DNA of 64,000 bases from CAWCXF01 sp963799455 (GTDB taxonomy: Bacteria > Pseudomonadota > Alphaproteobacteria > Rhodobacterales > Rhodobacteraceae), in the NCBI GenBank assembly GCA_963799455.1, contig CAWCXF010000003.1, forward strand, positions 1 to 64,000, in the 5' to 3' direction. Below, in pieces: positions 9,000 through 18,344 of the stretch. The notes below the pieces were generated by a model, which had not been told where the DNA came from, ran no database searches, and worked only from the letters and a program-made list of their open reading frames with translations. Both the position numbers and the translations under genes were made by a program. Position 1 is the stretch's first letter; each line of letters opens with the position of its first letter.

Positions 9000-10311
9000 G
9001 CGGCGCGACGGCGCGGGCGGGCGGGCGCCGCCGGGTGCCGCGGCCCATCGCGATCTCCGACAGCGCCAACTTCTACGTCTCGGCTGAGCGGCTCTTCGAC
9101 CCCACGCTGGCGCGCGCGCCGGTGATCGTGCTGTCGAACAACGACGGCTGCGCGGTGGCACGCTCCGAGCAGGCCAAGGCGCTCGGCATCGAGATGGGGG
9201 CGCCCGTCCATCTGATCCGCGACGTGATCGAGGCGCATGGGGTGCGCGTGCTGTCGAGCAACTACGCGCTCTACGGCGACGTCTCGCGGCGGGTGATCGA
9301 GGTCTACCACGACTTCACGCCGGCAGTGGAGGTCTACTCGATCGACGAGTGCTTCCTGGACATGGGAGGGCTCGGGCCGCCCGAGCCGCACGCGCGTGCG
9401 ATGCGCAAGGCGGTGCGCCGCCGCGTCGGCATCCCGGTGCGCGTGGGCATCGCGCCGACCAAGACCTTCGCCAAGTGCGCCAACGAGCTCGCCAAGAAGA
9501 ACCCGGTGTTCGACGGCGTGCTCGATCTGACCGACGAGGCGGTGGCGCGCTGGCTGCTGCCGAAGGTGCCGGTGGGCGACCTCTGGGGCGTGGGCTCATC
9601 GAACCGAGGCCAAGCTGCGGGCCTTGGGCATCGCCACGGCGGCCGAGCTGCGCGACATGGCCCTGCGCCGCGCGCGGATGGTGGGCACGGTGGTGCTCGA
9701 GCGCCTGGTGCTGGAGTTGCAGGGGGAGTCGTGCCTTGCGCTCGAGGAGGTCGAGCCGCAGCGCAAGGGGCTCGCCGTGACACGCTCGGCCGGGCGGCCC
9801 ATGGTGGGGTTCGACACGGTCTTCGAGGCGCTGAGCGCGCACGCGACGCGCGCGGCCGAGAAGCTGCGCGGGCACGGGCTCGTCGCGGGCGTCCTGACCG
9901 TGTTCTTCCACACCAACCCCCACAAGAGGGAGGCGCCCCAGCGATCGGTCTCGCGCACGATGCGCCTGGTGCCGATGAGCGCCGACACGCTCGACCTCGT
10001 GGCCGCCGCTCGGCGCGGGACCGAGGCCGCTTGGCCACGCCGGGATGCGGAACGGTTCGCCTACACCAAGGCAGGGGTGATCCTCGACGACCTCTTACCC
10101 AAAGCTGAGCGTCCGCTGACACTGTTCGACACGCCCCGGCCGGGCTCGGACGCGCTGATGGGCGCGCTCGACGCGGTGAACAGCCGCTTCGGGCGCAACA
10201 CGCTGGTGCTGGCGAGCGAGGGCCATGAGCGAGTTCTGGGCGCTGCGGGCCGACCACCGGAGCCCACGCTACACCACTCGCCTGAGCGATCTGCCGGTGG
10301 TGCGGGGGTAA
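8996..10311 (+). CDS. umuC: UmuC, Y-family DNA polymerase V subunit (two frameshifts)
   Basis: Translesion polymerase partner of UmuD. Catalytic acidic residues are seen in AISDSANFYVS and VYSIDECFLD; LSNNDGCAVARS and RVGIAPTKTFAKCANELAKK are family blocks. The frame changes near 9605 (between GVGSSN and EAKLRALG) and near 10225, after which the expected C-terminus SEFWALRADHRSP continues to TAA at 10311. The span is a multiple of three plus two, consistent with two extra bases and a 437-aa product, near the family norm. It is cotranscribed with umuD. Confidence 0.9.
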
Positions 10312-10476
10312 GGCGAGAAAAAGAAAGACTGTGAAGGGGAAGGATCGCTGGGCCGTGCCGTGGCACATGACCGGACGCTGTGGCTTCTTCCGCCGATCCC
10401 GCCCTATGTCACAGTCTCTGAGGCTCGGGCCGCGACGACGCTGGGGGCGGGCGGCGGGCGGCCTCTTCATGCAGGC

Positions 10477-10540
10477 GCGCCCGTCCCGGCGATTGCGGGG
10501 ACGGGCGCCGCCCGTCCGGGCCTGCCAGCCCGGGCGGGCG
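10477..10540. terminator. tandem GC-rich hairpins between converging genes
   Basis: Two adjacent inverted repeats: GCGCCCGTCCC pairing with GGGGACGGGCGC (10477-10508), and CGCCCGTCCGGGC pairing with GCCCGGGCGGGCG (10509-10540). They lie between umuC (+) and the primase gene (-). There is no strong U-tract, so function as a bidirectional terminator is inferred from position. The rest of 10312-10547 shows no gene. Confidence 0.55.
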
Positions 10541-10547
10541 TTCGCAC

Positions 10548-11471
10548 TCACGCCCCCGCCATCTCCCTCAGCACGTCGTTCCAGTCGCGCCCCTCCGGCG
10601 CCGCGCGCACCGTCGCCCGCCAGCCCTCGGCCCGCGCCCGCTCGGCCAGGGCCTGCGCCGCGGCACGCCCGCCCTCGTCGCCGTCGGCGGCGACGACGAG
10701 CCGCCCAGGCTGGGCGGGCAGGCGCAGACCGGCGAGGTGGCTCGCGGCGAGCGCGGCCCAGACCCGCGCGCCCGTCCCGAGCGGCCCCGCCGCGCCTTGC
10801 GCCACGCTGAGCGCGGTCTCGATCCCCTCGGCCACGACGAGCGGACTTGTCCCTCGCGCACCTCCGGCGAGCCGGACGGCGCCGCCCAGCGTGTGGCCGA
10901 GCATCATCTTGGCATCCTCGCGGCGCGGGGGGTCGTCGTGGTCGATCCTGCACCCGTCGGCCCTGAGATAGATGCGGTGGACGGCGAAGCGCTCCGCGCC
11001 CTCGACGCGCGCGACCAGGGCGGGGTGGCGGCGCGCGGTGGGGCCATGCCAGCAGGCGGGGTGGAAGCGCAGGGTCGGGGGCAGGGGGCCCGCGATCCCG
11101 CGGCTGCGCAGATAGGCCTCGGCGGGCGTGCCCGCGAGGGGCCGGGTGCCCTTCCAGCATCGCAGGGCCTGCGCGGCGCGGCGCTCGGCCTCCTGCCGCT
11201 CCTCGCGCTCGCGCGCCTCGCGCAGGGCGGGGTCGAAGGGCGCGGGTGCCTCGCCCCGGCCGGGCAGGTGCCCCAGCCCGCGCAGGGCGTCGCGCACGGC
11301 GCGCCAGTCGCAGCCGGCATGGCAGTAGGCCAGCAGCCAGCCGTCTCGGCCGTCCTTGAGCGACAGCGAGGGATGGCGGTCGTCATGGGCGGGGCAGGGG
11401 GCGGTGCCGTAGCGCCCGTGCCAGCGGCCCCCGAGGGCGCGGGTGACGGCCTCGGCGTCAGCGCAGGTCAT
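10548..11471 (-). CDS. Toprim-domain DNA primase/helicase-like protein
   Basis: 307 aa. The N-terminus carries a CHC2-type zinc-binding pattern (CPAHDDRHPSLSL, CHAGC). A middle region follows (GTPAEAYLRSRGI, LRFHPACWHG). The C-terminus is a Toprim domain, with the acidic EGIETALSV and the VVAADGDEGG block. This architecture is common in plasmid and phage primases that start replication after transfer. The ATG at 11471 overlaps the upstream TSCPD-like gene by 14 bp; a longer start at 11522 is possible. Intact. Confidence 0.85.
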   Translation of the reverse strand: MTCADAEAVTRALGGRWHGRYGTAPCPAHDDRHPSLSLKDGRDGWLLAYCHAGCDWRAVRDALRGLGHLPGRGEAPAPFDPALREAREREERQEAERRAAQALRCWKGTRPLAGTPAEAYLRSRGIAGPLPPTLRFHPACWHGPTARRHPALVARVEGAERFAVHRIYLRADGCRIDHDDPPRREDAKMMLGHTLGGAVRLAGGARGTSPLVVAEGIETALSVAQGAAGPLGTGARVWAALAASHLAGLRLPAQPGRLVVAADGDEGGRAAAQALAERARAEGWRATVRAAPEGRDWNDVLREMAGA

Positions 11472-11949
11472 GGGGGCGCTCCTCTTCACGGGTTCGGCGG
11501 AGGACGTCCTCGCCCCGGCCATCCTCCTCGCCCTCGTCGGGCACGGCCCACTGCGGCGGCACCGTGAGCTCGGCCGTGATGGTGCCTGCGAGCGAGCCGT
11601 GATGGGGGGCGTCGCCGGGCCCGTGGGTCACCGAGAGCGAGCGGCCGATCGCGTGCGCCTCGACGCCGTGCTGGAGCAGGAGCGAGAGGACGACGCAGAG
11701 GTCCTGGACGGCGAACTCGAGGTCCGCGCCCGAGCGGTATCCGGCGTCGTAGAAGACCTCGCGCGGCCGGGCGGGGTCCGCGGGGTCGTAGCCGATGGAG
11801 ACCGTGAGCGGTGTTTCGCGCCCGTCCGGGGTGCGATGGACGACGTGGCGGTTCTCGACCAGCCGGCGGTCGGGCAGGCGCCGCCGGACGGGGGCGGCAG
11901 GGCGCCTTGCCGGGTCCGTGGCGGCGGGGGAGCGGGGTTCGGGGGTCAC
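11458..11949 (-). CDS. TSCPD-like plasmid protein
   Basis: 163 aa. The core PREVFYDAGYRSGADLEF...DLCVVLSLLLQHG resembles the TSCPD domain of class II ribonucleotide reductases. That domain is found alone in many alphaproteobacterial plasmid proteins of unknown role. The N-terminal 30 residues and the last 25 are low-complexity. It is coupled by overlap to the primase gene and precedes it on the same strand. Domain recognition is from memory of the motif, so moderate certainty. Confidence 0.5.
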   Translation of the reverse strand: MTPEPRSPAATDPARRPAAPVRRRLPDRRLVENRHVVHRTPDGRETPLTVSIGYDPADPARPREVFYDAGYRSGADLEFAVQDLCVVLSLLLQHGVEAHAIGRSLSVTHGPGDAPHHGSLAGTITAELTVPPQWAVPDEGEEDGRGEDVLRRTREEERPHDLR

Positions 11950-12138
11950 GGGCGATCCTCCGTCAAGCCGTTGTCCGGCCGTGGAAAAACTTTATCACGC
12001 AGGGACTCGCCTCCCAAGGGAAATCGACCCCGAGAGACGAGACAACTCGTTGTGCGGGCGCGAGATTCGGCGCTCGCGGCGGGGCAGGGCGAGGCGGCCG
12101 GGAACGGTCCCGGCCCGCCGGGCGGGTCGGGGGGCGGC

Positions 12139-13098
12139 TCACGCCGCCACCCCCTCGATCTCGGCCTCGGCCGGCGCCGCGCCGAGCGTCGCGCCCAGCT
12201 CCTCGGCCGCCGGGGCGACGCTCTCGCCGCACGCCGCGGTGATCCAGTCCACCGCGCGCTGCGCCTCGGCCGCGGCGCGGAAGATGGCGCGCTTGTCGTC
12301 GCGCAGGGCCTTGAGCCAGGAGGCGACGTAGGCGGCCGACTGGTCGATGGAGGGCGCCATGCCGAGGCGCGCGTAGAGCAGGCACTGCCCGATCTCGGCC
12401 ACGAGCTCCTCGAACCCGTGCGCGGCGCGGTCGCGGCAGCGCCCGAGGCGGTCCAGGCGCGCGGTGCCGCCGGTCCAGTGGACTCCCTCGTGCCCGAGGG
12501 TCTCGTAGTAGGCGGCGGCGGTGTGGAACGTCGCCACGGGCGGCATGTGGATGCGGTCGCGCGCGGGCTCGTAGTAGGCCCGCGGCTCGGGGCTCGTCTC
12601 GATGCGGGCGCCGAGGCGCGACCAGTAGGCGTCGAGCGCGGCGACGGGGAGGGTGCCGAGGTCCACCGGCGCGGGGAGGGCGGCGAAGTCCTCGGGCAGC
12701 CCGTCCACCTGGGCGGCGTTGAAGACGTGGTAGGCGCGCAGGTAGGGCCGGGTTTCGCGGGCGCCGTCCTCGCCCTCCTTCTCGACGGTGCCGTACTTGA
12801 CGACGGTGGCGCTCTTCTCGCCGCGCCGCACCTGGCCGCCGAGCTCGGCCGCCTGGCGGTAGGTGAGCCAACGGGGCGAGGCGTGGCCCTTGGCAGCGGC
12901 CTGCATCCACAGCACGAGGACGTTGACGCCCCGGTAGGGCTCGCCGGTGGCGCGGATGGGCAGGCCCGCGCTGCCGCCGCCGGTCCAGGGCTGGCGCCAG
13001 GGCGGGGTGCCGGCCTCGATGGCCTCGGCGATGGCGTGGGCGATGTCGCGCTCGACGTCGGCGCGGGGCTTGGGGGTGGCAGTGGCGCGCTTGGCCAT
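12139..13098 (-). CDS. ardC: ArdC-like antirestriction protein
   Basis: 319 aa. The N-terminal ssDNA-binding region of ArdC/TraC type is clear (PWRQPWTGG, YRGVNVLVLW, WLTYRQAAELGGQVRRGEKSA). The C-terminal zincin-like metalloprotease motif is HEGVH within ETLGHEGVHWTG, followed by EELVAEIGQ, the third zinc ligand region. ArdC proteins protect incoming plasmid DNA from host restriction. The ATG at 13098 lies directly after a structured leader that is duplicated elsewhere in the window. Intact. Tail after residue 290 is Ala/Glu-rich. Confidence 0.9.
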   Translation of the reverse strand: MAKRATATPKPRADVERDIAHAIAEAIEAGTPPWRQPWTGGGSAGLPIRATGEPYRGVNVLVLWMQAAAKGHASPRWLTYRQAAELGGQVRRGEKSATVVKYGTVEKEGEDGARETRPYLRAYHVFNAAQVDGLPEDFAALPAPVDLGTLPVAALDAYWSRLGARIETSPEPRAYYEPARDRIHMPPVATFHTAAAYYETLGHEGVHWTGGTARLDRLGRCRDRAAHGFEELVAEIGQCLLYARLGMAPSIDQSAAYVASWLKALRDDKRAIFRAAAEAQRAVDWITAACGESVAPAAEELGATLGAAPAEAEIEGVAA

Positions 13099-13440
13099 GG
13101 GTGGGCCTCCCTTCTCGGATGGCCTGCCGCAACGTTCCCTCTTCCCATCATGGGCCGGGGCTGCGGAGGCGAGGTCCGCCAACGGCGGTCCTCTCCTTCG
13201 CAGGCTGGCCCTCGCCGAGAGCGGGAGGGGGCCCATGCAACCCTGCGCGGGGGGGAGGGGCCCCGTCTGCACGCAGCCCGCAGGGCGGAGGAAGATGGGG
13301 GGTGCCCCCCCGCGCACGACGCCCCGGCACGGGGCGGCGCTCGGGGTTGCATGGGGAGGGCGGCGCCCTCCTCTTTCTTCCCTGCTGTCCTTCCTCGCTG
13401 CCTTCCCTCCTGCTTCTCGGCAGCTTCGGCCCTTCTCCCC
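13099..13440 (-). repeat. structured leader, copy A (upstream of ardC)
   Basis: About 280 bp immediately upstream of ardC recur with high identity at 22620-22905 upstream of the DUF3768 gene. A spaced inverted repeat CCCATGCAACCC (13232-13243) / GGGTTGCATGGG (13344-13355) encloses further GC-rich dyads. No protein reading was convincing. Being placed identically before two genes suggests a shared promoter/leader; function unknown. Confidence 0.7.
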
Positions 13441-13546
13441 TTTCGTTTCCCGCGGCCGGCGATGCGGCGCCCGGGAGAGCGCGGTTGCCGGCGGCGCATC
13501 GGGGTTCCATGCTCGCGCCGAGCTGCTGCGCGAGGGCGGGACCGGC

Positions 13547-13861
13547 ATGGCGGGCGACGGGCAGATGACGGAGCTGATGCGAGCGCTGCTCGATCCGCGG
13601 GTGGCGTGGTCCACGGCGCGGCGGGGCGATCCGCGGCTCTACTGGTGGCGCAGCTTCACGCTCGGGCTCCTGGTGGCGATGTTCGCCTGCGCAGGGGCGT
13701 TCGTGGGCACCACGCGGCTGCTCTCGCGGGTGATGGAGACGCAGTCCTCGGGGCTGGTGCCGCTGCTCCTCGTCGTCCTGGCGTTCGTCTTCCTGGCGGC
13801 GGCGGCTGCCTACTTCGTGCTGATCATGGTGACGGCGGCGAGCCGGTTGATGGACCCCTGA
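13547..13861 (+). CDS. small two-helix membrane protein
   Basis: About 104 aa with two hydrophobic helices (FTLGLLVAMFACAGAFVGTT and LVPLLLVVLAFVFLAAAAAYFVLIMV) and a short charged N-terminus. The ATG at 13547 follows a GAGGGCGGG stretch; MTELMRALL at 13565 is an alternative start. No family recognised. It lies divergently from ardC and just left of the IS110 copy. Confidence 0.55.
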   Translation: MAGDGQMTELMRALLDPRVAWSTARRGDPRLYWWRSFTLGLLVAMFACAGAFVGTTRLLSRVMETQSSGLVPLLLVVLAFVFLAAAAAYFVLIMVTAASRLMDP

Positions 13862-15094
13862 GGGGGTGGATCGCCGCCGGCTCGGTCGAGCCCGCGCGAG
13901 GGATCGTTCGTTAACAGCGGTGGGTTCAGTCAAGCATCATCTCACCCTTCCCGGATCTGGCCTTGCGGGGATGAGGCTGCGCCGGGGACGAGGTTCGTTC
14001 CGAGGTCGGCGGGGCCGCCTCAACATGGATGTCCGTGGCTGGGGTCGCCCCAATGTCACTGCCGCGCGGGTCCGAGAGCCGCGACGATCACTGCGGGGTC
14101 GACCCCGGCGCTGCGTCCCGGCAGGACGCCTCCCCTGGGGGAGCTCGGGGAGCGAAGGAGAACTACGCAGCAGCTTCCTTCCACTCGAACTCGGTGCCGT
14201 CGGTCCAGATGGCGTGCATCATGACCGCGAGCTTGCGCGCGACGGCGACCTTGGCCTTCTTGGGTCCGGCGCGCTGCTCGAGGCGCAGGCCCCACTGACG
14301 AAGCGGGGTCGGCCGCGTGATCCGGGTCAGCAGGACGCCGGCGGCCTCGTAGAGGTAACTGCGCGTGAGGCTGTCGCCGGTCTTAGCGATGCGCCCTGAA
14401 CGACTCGTCTCCCCGGACTGATGCGTCCTGGGCGTCAGCCCGAGGTAGGGGCCGACGTCCTGCGAACGGCGGAAGCGGGTGGGGTCCTCGATCGTGGAGT
14501 GAAAGGCGAGCGCCGTCAGATGGCCGATGCCCGGGATGGTCATCAGCCGGCGCACGGTGCCCTCGGACCGAGCAAGCGCGCGCAGCTGCCGGTCGTAGAC
14601 CCGGATCTGGTCGAGGATGCTGCGCAGCACCGCCAGGATCGGCGCCGCAAAGGCGGCGTAGGCCGGGTCGGCGTCGAGAAGGGCGGCCGCGCGGTGCGTG
14701 AAGGTGCGCCCCGCCGTGCGGGTGGTGAGAAGCCCAAAGCGCTTCACCGCGCCGCGCAGGGTGTTCTCCATGGTGCGCTTGGTGGCAAGAAGCAGCCGCC
14801 GGCCGAGCAGCAGGCTGCGGATCGCCTGCGCCGAGGCGCCCCGCACCCAGGCTTCCCGGTACCAGCCCACGCGCATTAGCTCCGCGAGCCCACGGGCGTC
14901 GTTGCGGTCGGTCTTGTTGGTCCTCAGCGACAGCGCGCGATGCGCGTGCCGGGTCTCGATGCAGACCACGGGCAGCTCCGCCGCCCGAAGCCCTTGGACC
15001 AGCACGCCCGAGATCGGTGTCAGGCGTCACGGCAAACTGGTCCGGAGGCGACATGAGGAACTGGCCCCCTCGGTAGCCTGAGGGGAGGGCCTGG

Positions 15095-16402
15095 ATGACC
15101 ATGCCAGTGACGGAGAGGCTTCTGCGGACTGAAGGTCTGCGGAGGGACGAGATGAAGGAGCCGGACGACGTGTCGGCGATGCTGAGGCTGAAGGCGCTCG
15201 GCTGGGGGGCGCGGCGGATCGCGGCGGAGCTGGGGTGCTCGCGGACGACGGTGCGGCGGTGGCTGCGCGAGGGCGGCTGGCGACGCCCGGTGGCACCGAC
15301 ACGCAAGACGTCGCTCGACGGTCTTGGGGGCTGGCTGTCCGAGCGCTTCCGCCGCCACGCGGGCAACGCGGACGTGGTTCGCCAGGAGCTCGCGGCCGAG
15401 AGGGGCATTGAGGTAAGCCTGCGCACGGTGGAGCGTGCGGTGGCACCGCTGCGCCAAGCGCTACGGGCCGAAGCGCGGGCGACGGTGAGGTTCGAGACGC
15501 GCCCGGGCCAGCAGTTGCAGATCGACTTCGGCCAGAGGCGGGTCGAGATCGAGGGCGCTCTGCGACCGGTGTCGTTCTTCGTGGCGACGCTGGGCCACTC
15601 GCGCCGGCTGCACGTCCGGGCCTTCCTGGGCGAGCGCCAGGAGCACTGGTTCGAAGGCATGGAGAGTGCCTTCGCAGCCTTTGGGGGCGTGCCTGAGGAG
15701 GTGCTGCTCGACAATGCGCGCGCTCTGATCCTGCACCACGACGCGGCGACGCGGGAGGTGGTGCTCAACCCCAAGCTCCACGCCTTTGCGCGGCACTGGG
15801 GCTTCCGGGTCCAGGCCTGCGCGCCGTACCGGGCGCGGACCAAGGGCAAGGACGAGCGCGGCGTGGGCTACGTGAAGGGCAACGCGGTCGCGGGGCGAAC
15901 CTTCGAGAGCTTCGCGGCCCTGGAGGCGCATCTGGCCGAGTGGACGCGCGAGATCGCCGATCAGCGCGTCCACGGCACCACCGGCGAGGCGCCCATGGTC
16001 CGCTTCGCGCGCGACGAGGCCGCCGCCCTGCGGCCGCTGCCCGACCGCGGCCCGTTCCTGGCCGCGCGCGAGCTGAGCCGACGCGTGGGAGCGGACTGCG
16101 CGGTGGAGATCGAGACGAACGCCTACTCGGTGCCGTGGCGCTTGATCGGGGAGCGAGTGAGCGTGCTGGTCACGGCCGAGACTGTGCAGGTCACCCATGC
16201 GGGCATCGAGGTGGCCCGTCATCCCCGCAGCGCGGACCGTCGCGGGCGCTTCACCGACCGCGCTCACTTCGAGGGCGTCGCGGGTGCCGCCGGCCGCGTG
16301 GTCAGAGAAGACGCCGAGGCAGCCGAGGCCGCGCCGATCCCGGCGCCGGCGCTGCTGCGCCCGCTCGCCGAGTACGAGGCGGTGGCCGGGGGCGCCTGGT
16401 GA
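15095..16402 (+). CDS. istA: IstA, IS21-family transposase
   Basis: 435 aa DDE transposase. An N-terminal helix-turn-helix (RRIAAELGCSRTTVRRWLREGG) is followed by the rve catalytic core, with QIDFGQRR as the first Asp, the second in VLLDNARA, and the Glu near KGKDERGVGYVKGN. A C-terminal Mu-transposase-type domain follows. It starts 77 bp inside the left end and overlaps istB by ATGA. Intact. Confidence 0.95.
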   Translation: MTMPVTERLLRTEGLRRDEMKEPDDVSAMLRLKALGWGARRIAAELGCSRTTVRRWLREGGWRRPVAPTRKTSLDGLGGWLSERFRRHAGNADVVRQELAAERGIEVSLRTVERAVAPLRQALRAEARATVRFETRPGQQLQIDFGQRRVEIEGALRPVSFFVATLGHSRRLHVRAFLGERQEHWFEGMESAFAAFGGVPEEVLLDNARALILHHDAATREVVLNPKLHAFARHWGFRVQACAPYRARTKGKDERGVGYVKGNAVAGRTFESFAALEAHLAEWTREIADQRVHGTTGEAPMVRFARDEAAALRPLPDRGPFLAARELSRRVGADCAVEIETNAYSVPWRLIGERVSVLVTAETVQVTHAGIEVARHPRSADRRGRFTDRAHFEGVAGAAGRVVREDAEAAEAAPIPAPALLRPLAEYEAVAGGAW

Positions 16403-17199
16403 TGGGAGCGCAGACCCAGGACGAGCTCGACCGGATGCTGACGCGCTTGAAGTTGACGGCGGTGCGCGACCAGCTCGACGGCTTGCTCGACGAGGCGGCG
16501 CGGGGGGAGATGACCCTGCGCGAGGCGCTCGCCTTCCTCTGCGAGCGCGAGATCGCACGGAAGGATCAGCGCCGCATCGAGATGAGCTTCGGGCTGGCGA
16601 AGTTCCCCTTCGTGCGGACCCTGGAGGGCTTCGACTTCGCCGCCCAGCCCTCGGTCGACAAGGGGCAGATCCGCGACCTCGCGACGGGGCGCTTCATCGC
16701 CCACGGCGATGCGCTCTTGCTGCTCGGCCCCCCGGGCGTGGGCAAGACGCACCTTGCGGTGGCGCTCGGCCGCGAAGCGATCGTGGCCGGCCACACCGTG
16801 CTCTTCACCGGCGCCATGGCGCTCGTGGCCAACCTCGCCAAGGCCCAGGTCGAGGGCCGGCTCGAGGAGCGGCTGGCGCACTTCGCCAAGCCGAAGCTGC
16901 TGATCGTGGACGAGCTGGGCTACCTGCCGCTCGAGCCCAACGCCGCTCACCTGTTCTTCCAGCTCGTCAGCCGCCGCTACGAGCGCGGCGCGATGCTGGT
17001 GACTTCGAACCGGTCCGTAGGCGAGTGGGGCGCGGTGTTCGGCGACCCGGTGGTGGCCACCGCGATCCTCGATCGCCTGCTCCACCACTCCCACGTCATC
17101 ACCATCCGGGGCGACAGCTACAGGCTGCGCGAGAAGCGCCGGGCCGGCCTTCTGCAGAAGGCCGGCCCGGCGCTTGAAACCGAAGTCGAAACCACATGA
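16402..17199 (+). CDS. istB: IstB, AAA+ transposition helper ATPase
   Basis: 265 aa. Walker A GPPGVGKTHLAVALG and Walker B LLIVDELGYLPLE are followed by the IstB block RYERGAMLVTSNRSVGEWG. IstB selects target DNA and activates IstA. The start overlaps the istA stop. The final codons run through a perfect 38-bp palindrome. Intact. Confidence 0.95.
   Translation: MGAQTQDELDRMLTRLKLTAVRDQLDGLLDEAARGEMTLREALAFLCEREIARKDQRRIEMSFGLAKFPFVRTLEGFDFAAQPSVDKGQIRDLATGRFIAHGDALLLLGPPGVGKTHLAVALGREAIVAGHTVLFTGAMALVANLAKAQVEGRLEERLAHFAKPKLLIVDELGYLPLEPNAAHLFFQLVSRRYERGAMLVTSNRSVGEWGAVFGDPVVATAILDRLLHHSHVITIRGDSYRLREKRRAGLLQKAGPALETEVETT
17136..17173. terminator. perfect 38-bp palindrome near the end of istB
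   Basis: The half GCGCCGGGCCGGCCTTCTG is followed immediately by its exact reverse complement. It is inside the istB frame, just before the stop, and is repeated in copy 2 at 61443-61480. Its RNA would fold into a very stable hairpin, so a terminator or barrier to outside transcription is possible. Confidence 0.5.
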
Positions 17200-17714
17200 C
17201 GGGGTGGGCCAGATCCTGGTGTCGCCACCGGGCCAGTTCCGAATGTCGCTTGATAATCGGCCCCGTCTCGATCCCGACGCGATCCGCATCAGGGGCGTGG
17301 CAAGCGATGCAGGCGGCAAGCTCGCCCACGCGGCTCCTCACCTTGCCCTCGAACCGCACGCTCCCATCGCTCGCGATCACGCACACGCTGGTCTCTGCAA
17401 GCGAGACATCCAGGCCCACATAGCTCGTCATTGGTAAACCCTCCAAGGATCCAGCAGCGCCCGCGCGATGCCGTGTCCCGAGGGTAGGGGCGAAGCGCAG
17501 CTGTTACCCCATGTCACCCGCAGGGCGGAGACCCCGGCCCGGGGGCTCCGGGAGCCGCAGGCGAGTAGAGCCCGGTCCCCGCAGGGGACGCGCCCCAGAG
17601 GTCCGCTGCGCGGACGGAGCCGTTCGTCTCACAGGTCTCTGAGGAAATTCGACTGTGAAAGGGCGCAACTAAGCTGCGAACGCAGCAAGTGACCCGGGAG
17701 AAATAACGCGAAGA

Positions 17715-18281
17715 CTACCAGACTTCGCGGGGTTCTTGAACTTCACCCTCTTCTAAAGTTTCTAAGTAGCACTCAAGGTTGCTAGATATCTTTTCGAGAA
17801 CCCTCGGTAGATACGGAACAAGATCGTCAAATTGTTCAGAGTCGGGTGTCGGCCCACCATGATAGTAGCGGCAGTGATCTATCACATTAGCGCGCTCCTC
17901 TACAGACATTAGAGCAAGCGGATCGCTATCATTGTAGTCATGAAGGTGCGAAAGATGGATGAAAGCGCATCCAAATTTGTAAACGGATTGCGCCCAACCT
18001 TGAAGTTCTTGGGCGAGATCAACCATTTCCCTATCGGTAACTTTCGCACGCGAGCCTTCACGTGTCCACTTCTCGCCGCGGATCAAATCCCCGATAAGGT
18101 AATCCCGACGTTCTGGGCTTTGCGTAATTAGGTAAATCACGCGAACCATTGAATTTAGTTCCTGTCGTAAAACAGCAACCATTTGCCCAGCGAGTTTAGC
18201 TTCTGCCAGAAGCGTCATAGCTCGCTGATGCTCACGAGAGCGACTGCGAATTGCTCGAACAAAGATAGTGAGATTCGACAT
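17715..18281 (-). CDS. unknown protein of low-GC origin
   Basis: 188 aa from the ATG at 18281, which follows GAGGAAGAGG (a longer start at 18344 lacks such a site). Base composition is much lower in GC than the neighbours, pointing to transfer from another source. The product is soluble and acidic at its end. A conserved-looking patch YKFGCAFIHLSHLHDYNDSDPL sits in the middle. No family was recognised; no defence or toxin role should be assumed, though its position beside IS elements in an accessory region is typical of such genes. Confidence 0.6.
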   Translation of the reverse strand: MSNLTIFVRAIRSRSREHQRAMTLLAEAKLAGQMVAVLRQELNSMVRVIYLITQSPERRDYLIGDLIRGEKWTREGSRAKVTDREMVDLAQELQGWAQSVYKFGCAFIHLSHLHDYNDSDPLALMSVEERANVIDHCRYYHGGPTPDSEQFDDLVPYLPRVLEKISSNLECYLETLEEGEVQEPREVW

Positions 18282-18344
18282 GAAAGGCCTCTTCCTCGTG
18301 GCTACCGTGGACTGACCATGCCGCTGCGCCATAGCGTATATCAA

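Larger units (their letters stand above)
15018..17255 (+). mobile_element. IS21-family element, copy 1 (2,238 bp)
   Basis: Ends begin TGTCAGGCGTCACGG (left) and, on the other strand, TATCAAGCGACATTC (right). Related GGAACTGGCCC / AAACTGGTCC motifs inside both ends give imperfect inverted repeats of about 50 bp. It is flanked by the 5-bp duplication ATCGG (15013-15017 and 17256-17260). It carries istA and istB. A copy of exactly the same length lies inverted at 61361-63598. Confidence 0.95.
14163..17431 (-). pseudogene. IS110-family transposase, copy A (interrupted)
   Basis: The N-terminal part (17431 to 17256) reads MTSYVGLDVSLAETSVCV and the C-terminal part (15017 to 14163) continues LVQGLRAAELPVV. 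Removing the IS21 element and one 5-bp target copy leaves exactly 1,026 bp, a clean 341-aa frame. DEDD-type acidic residues (GLDVS, IETG, NKTDRNDARG) and the transposase_20 block IPGIGHLTALAF are present, so only the IS21 insertion inactivates it. Confidence 0.9.
13890..17596 (-). mobile_element. IS110-family element, copy A, split by an IS21 element
   Basis: Sequence from about 13890 to 15017 and from 17256 to about 17596 is repeated nearly identically at 22969-24433. That shared unit holds an IS110-type transposase and flanking noncoding parts of about 270 bp (downstream) and 165 bp (upstream). Copy A is interrupted by the 2,238-bp IS21 element at 15018-17255. Exact IS110 tips were not resolved because the family lacks conventional terminal repeats; the limits given are those of the repeat. 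Confidence 0.8.

Noticed and set aside
11443..13914. 823-codon plus-strand open frame
   Set aside because: Runs antisense to the primase, TSCPD-like and ArdC genes; only its last part overlaps a plausible small membrane protein, which is in another frame.
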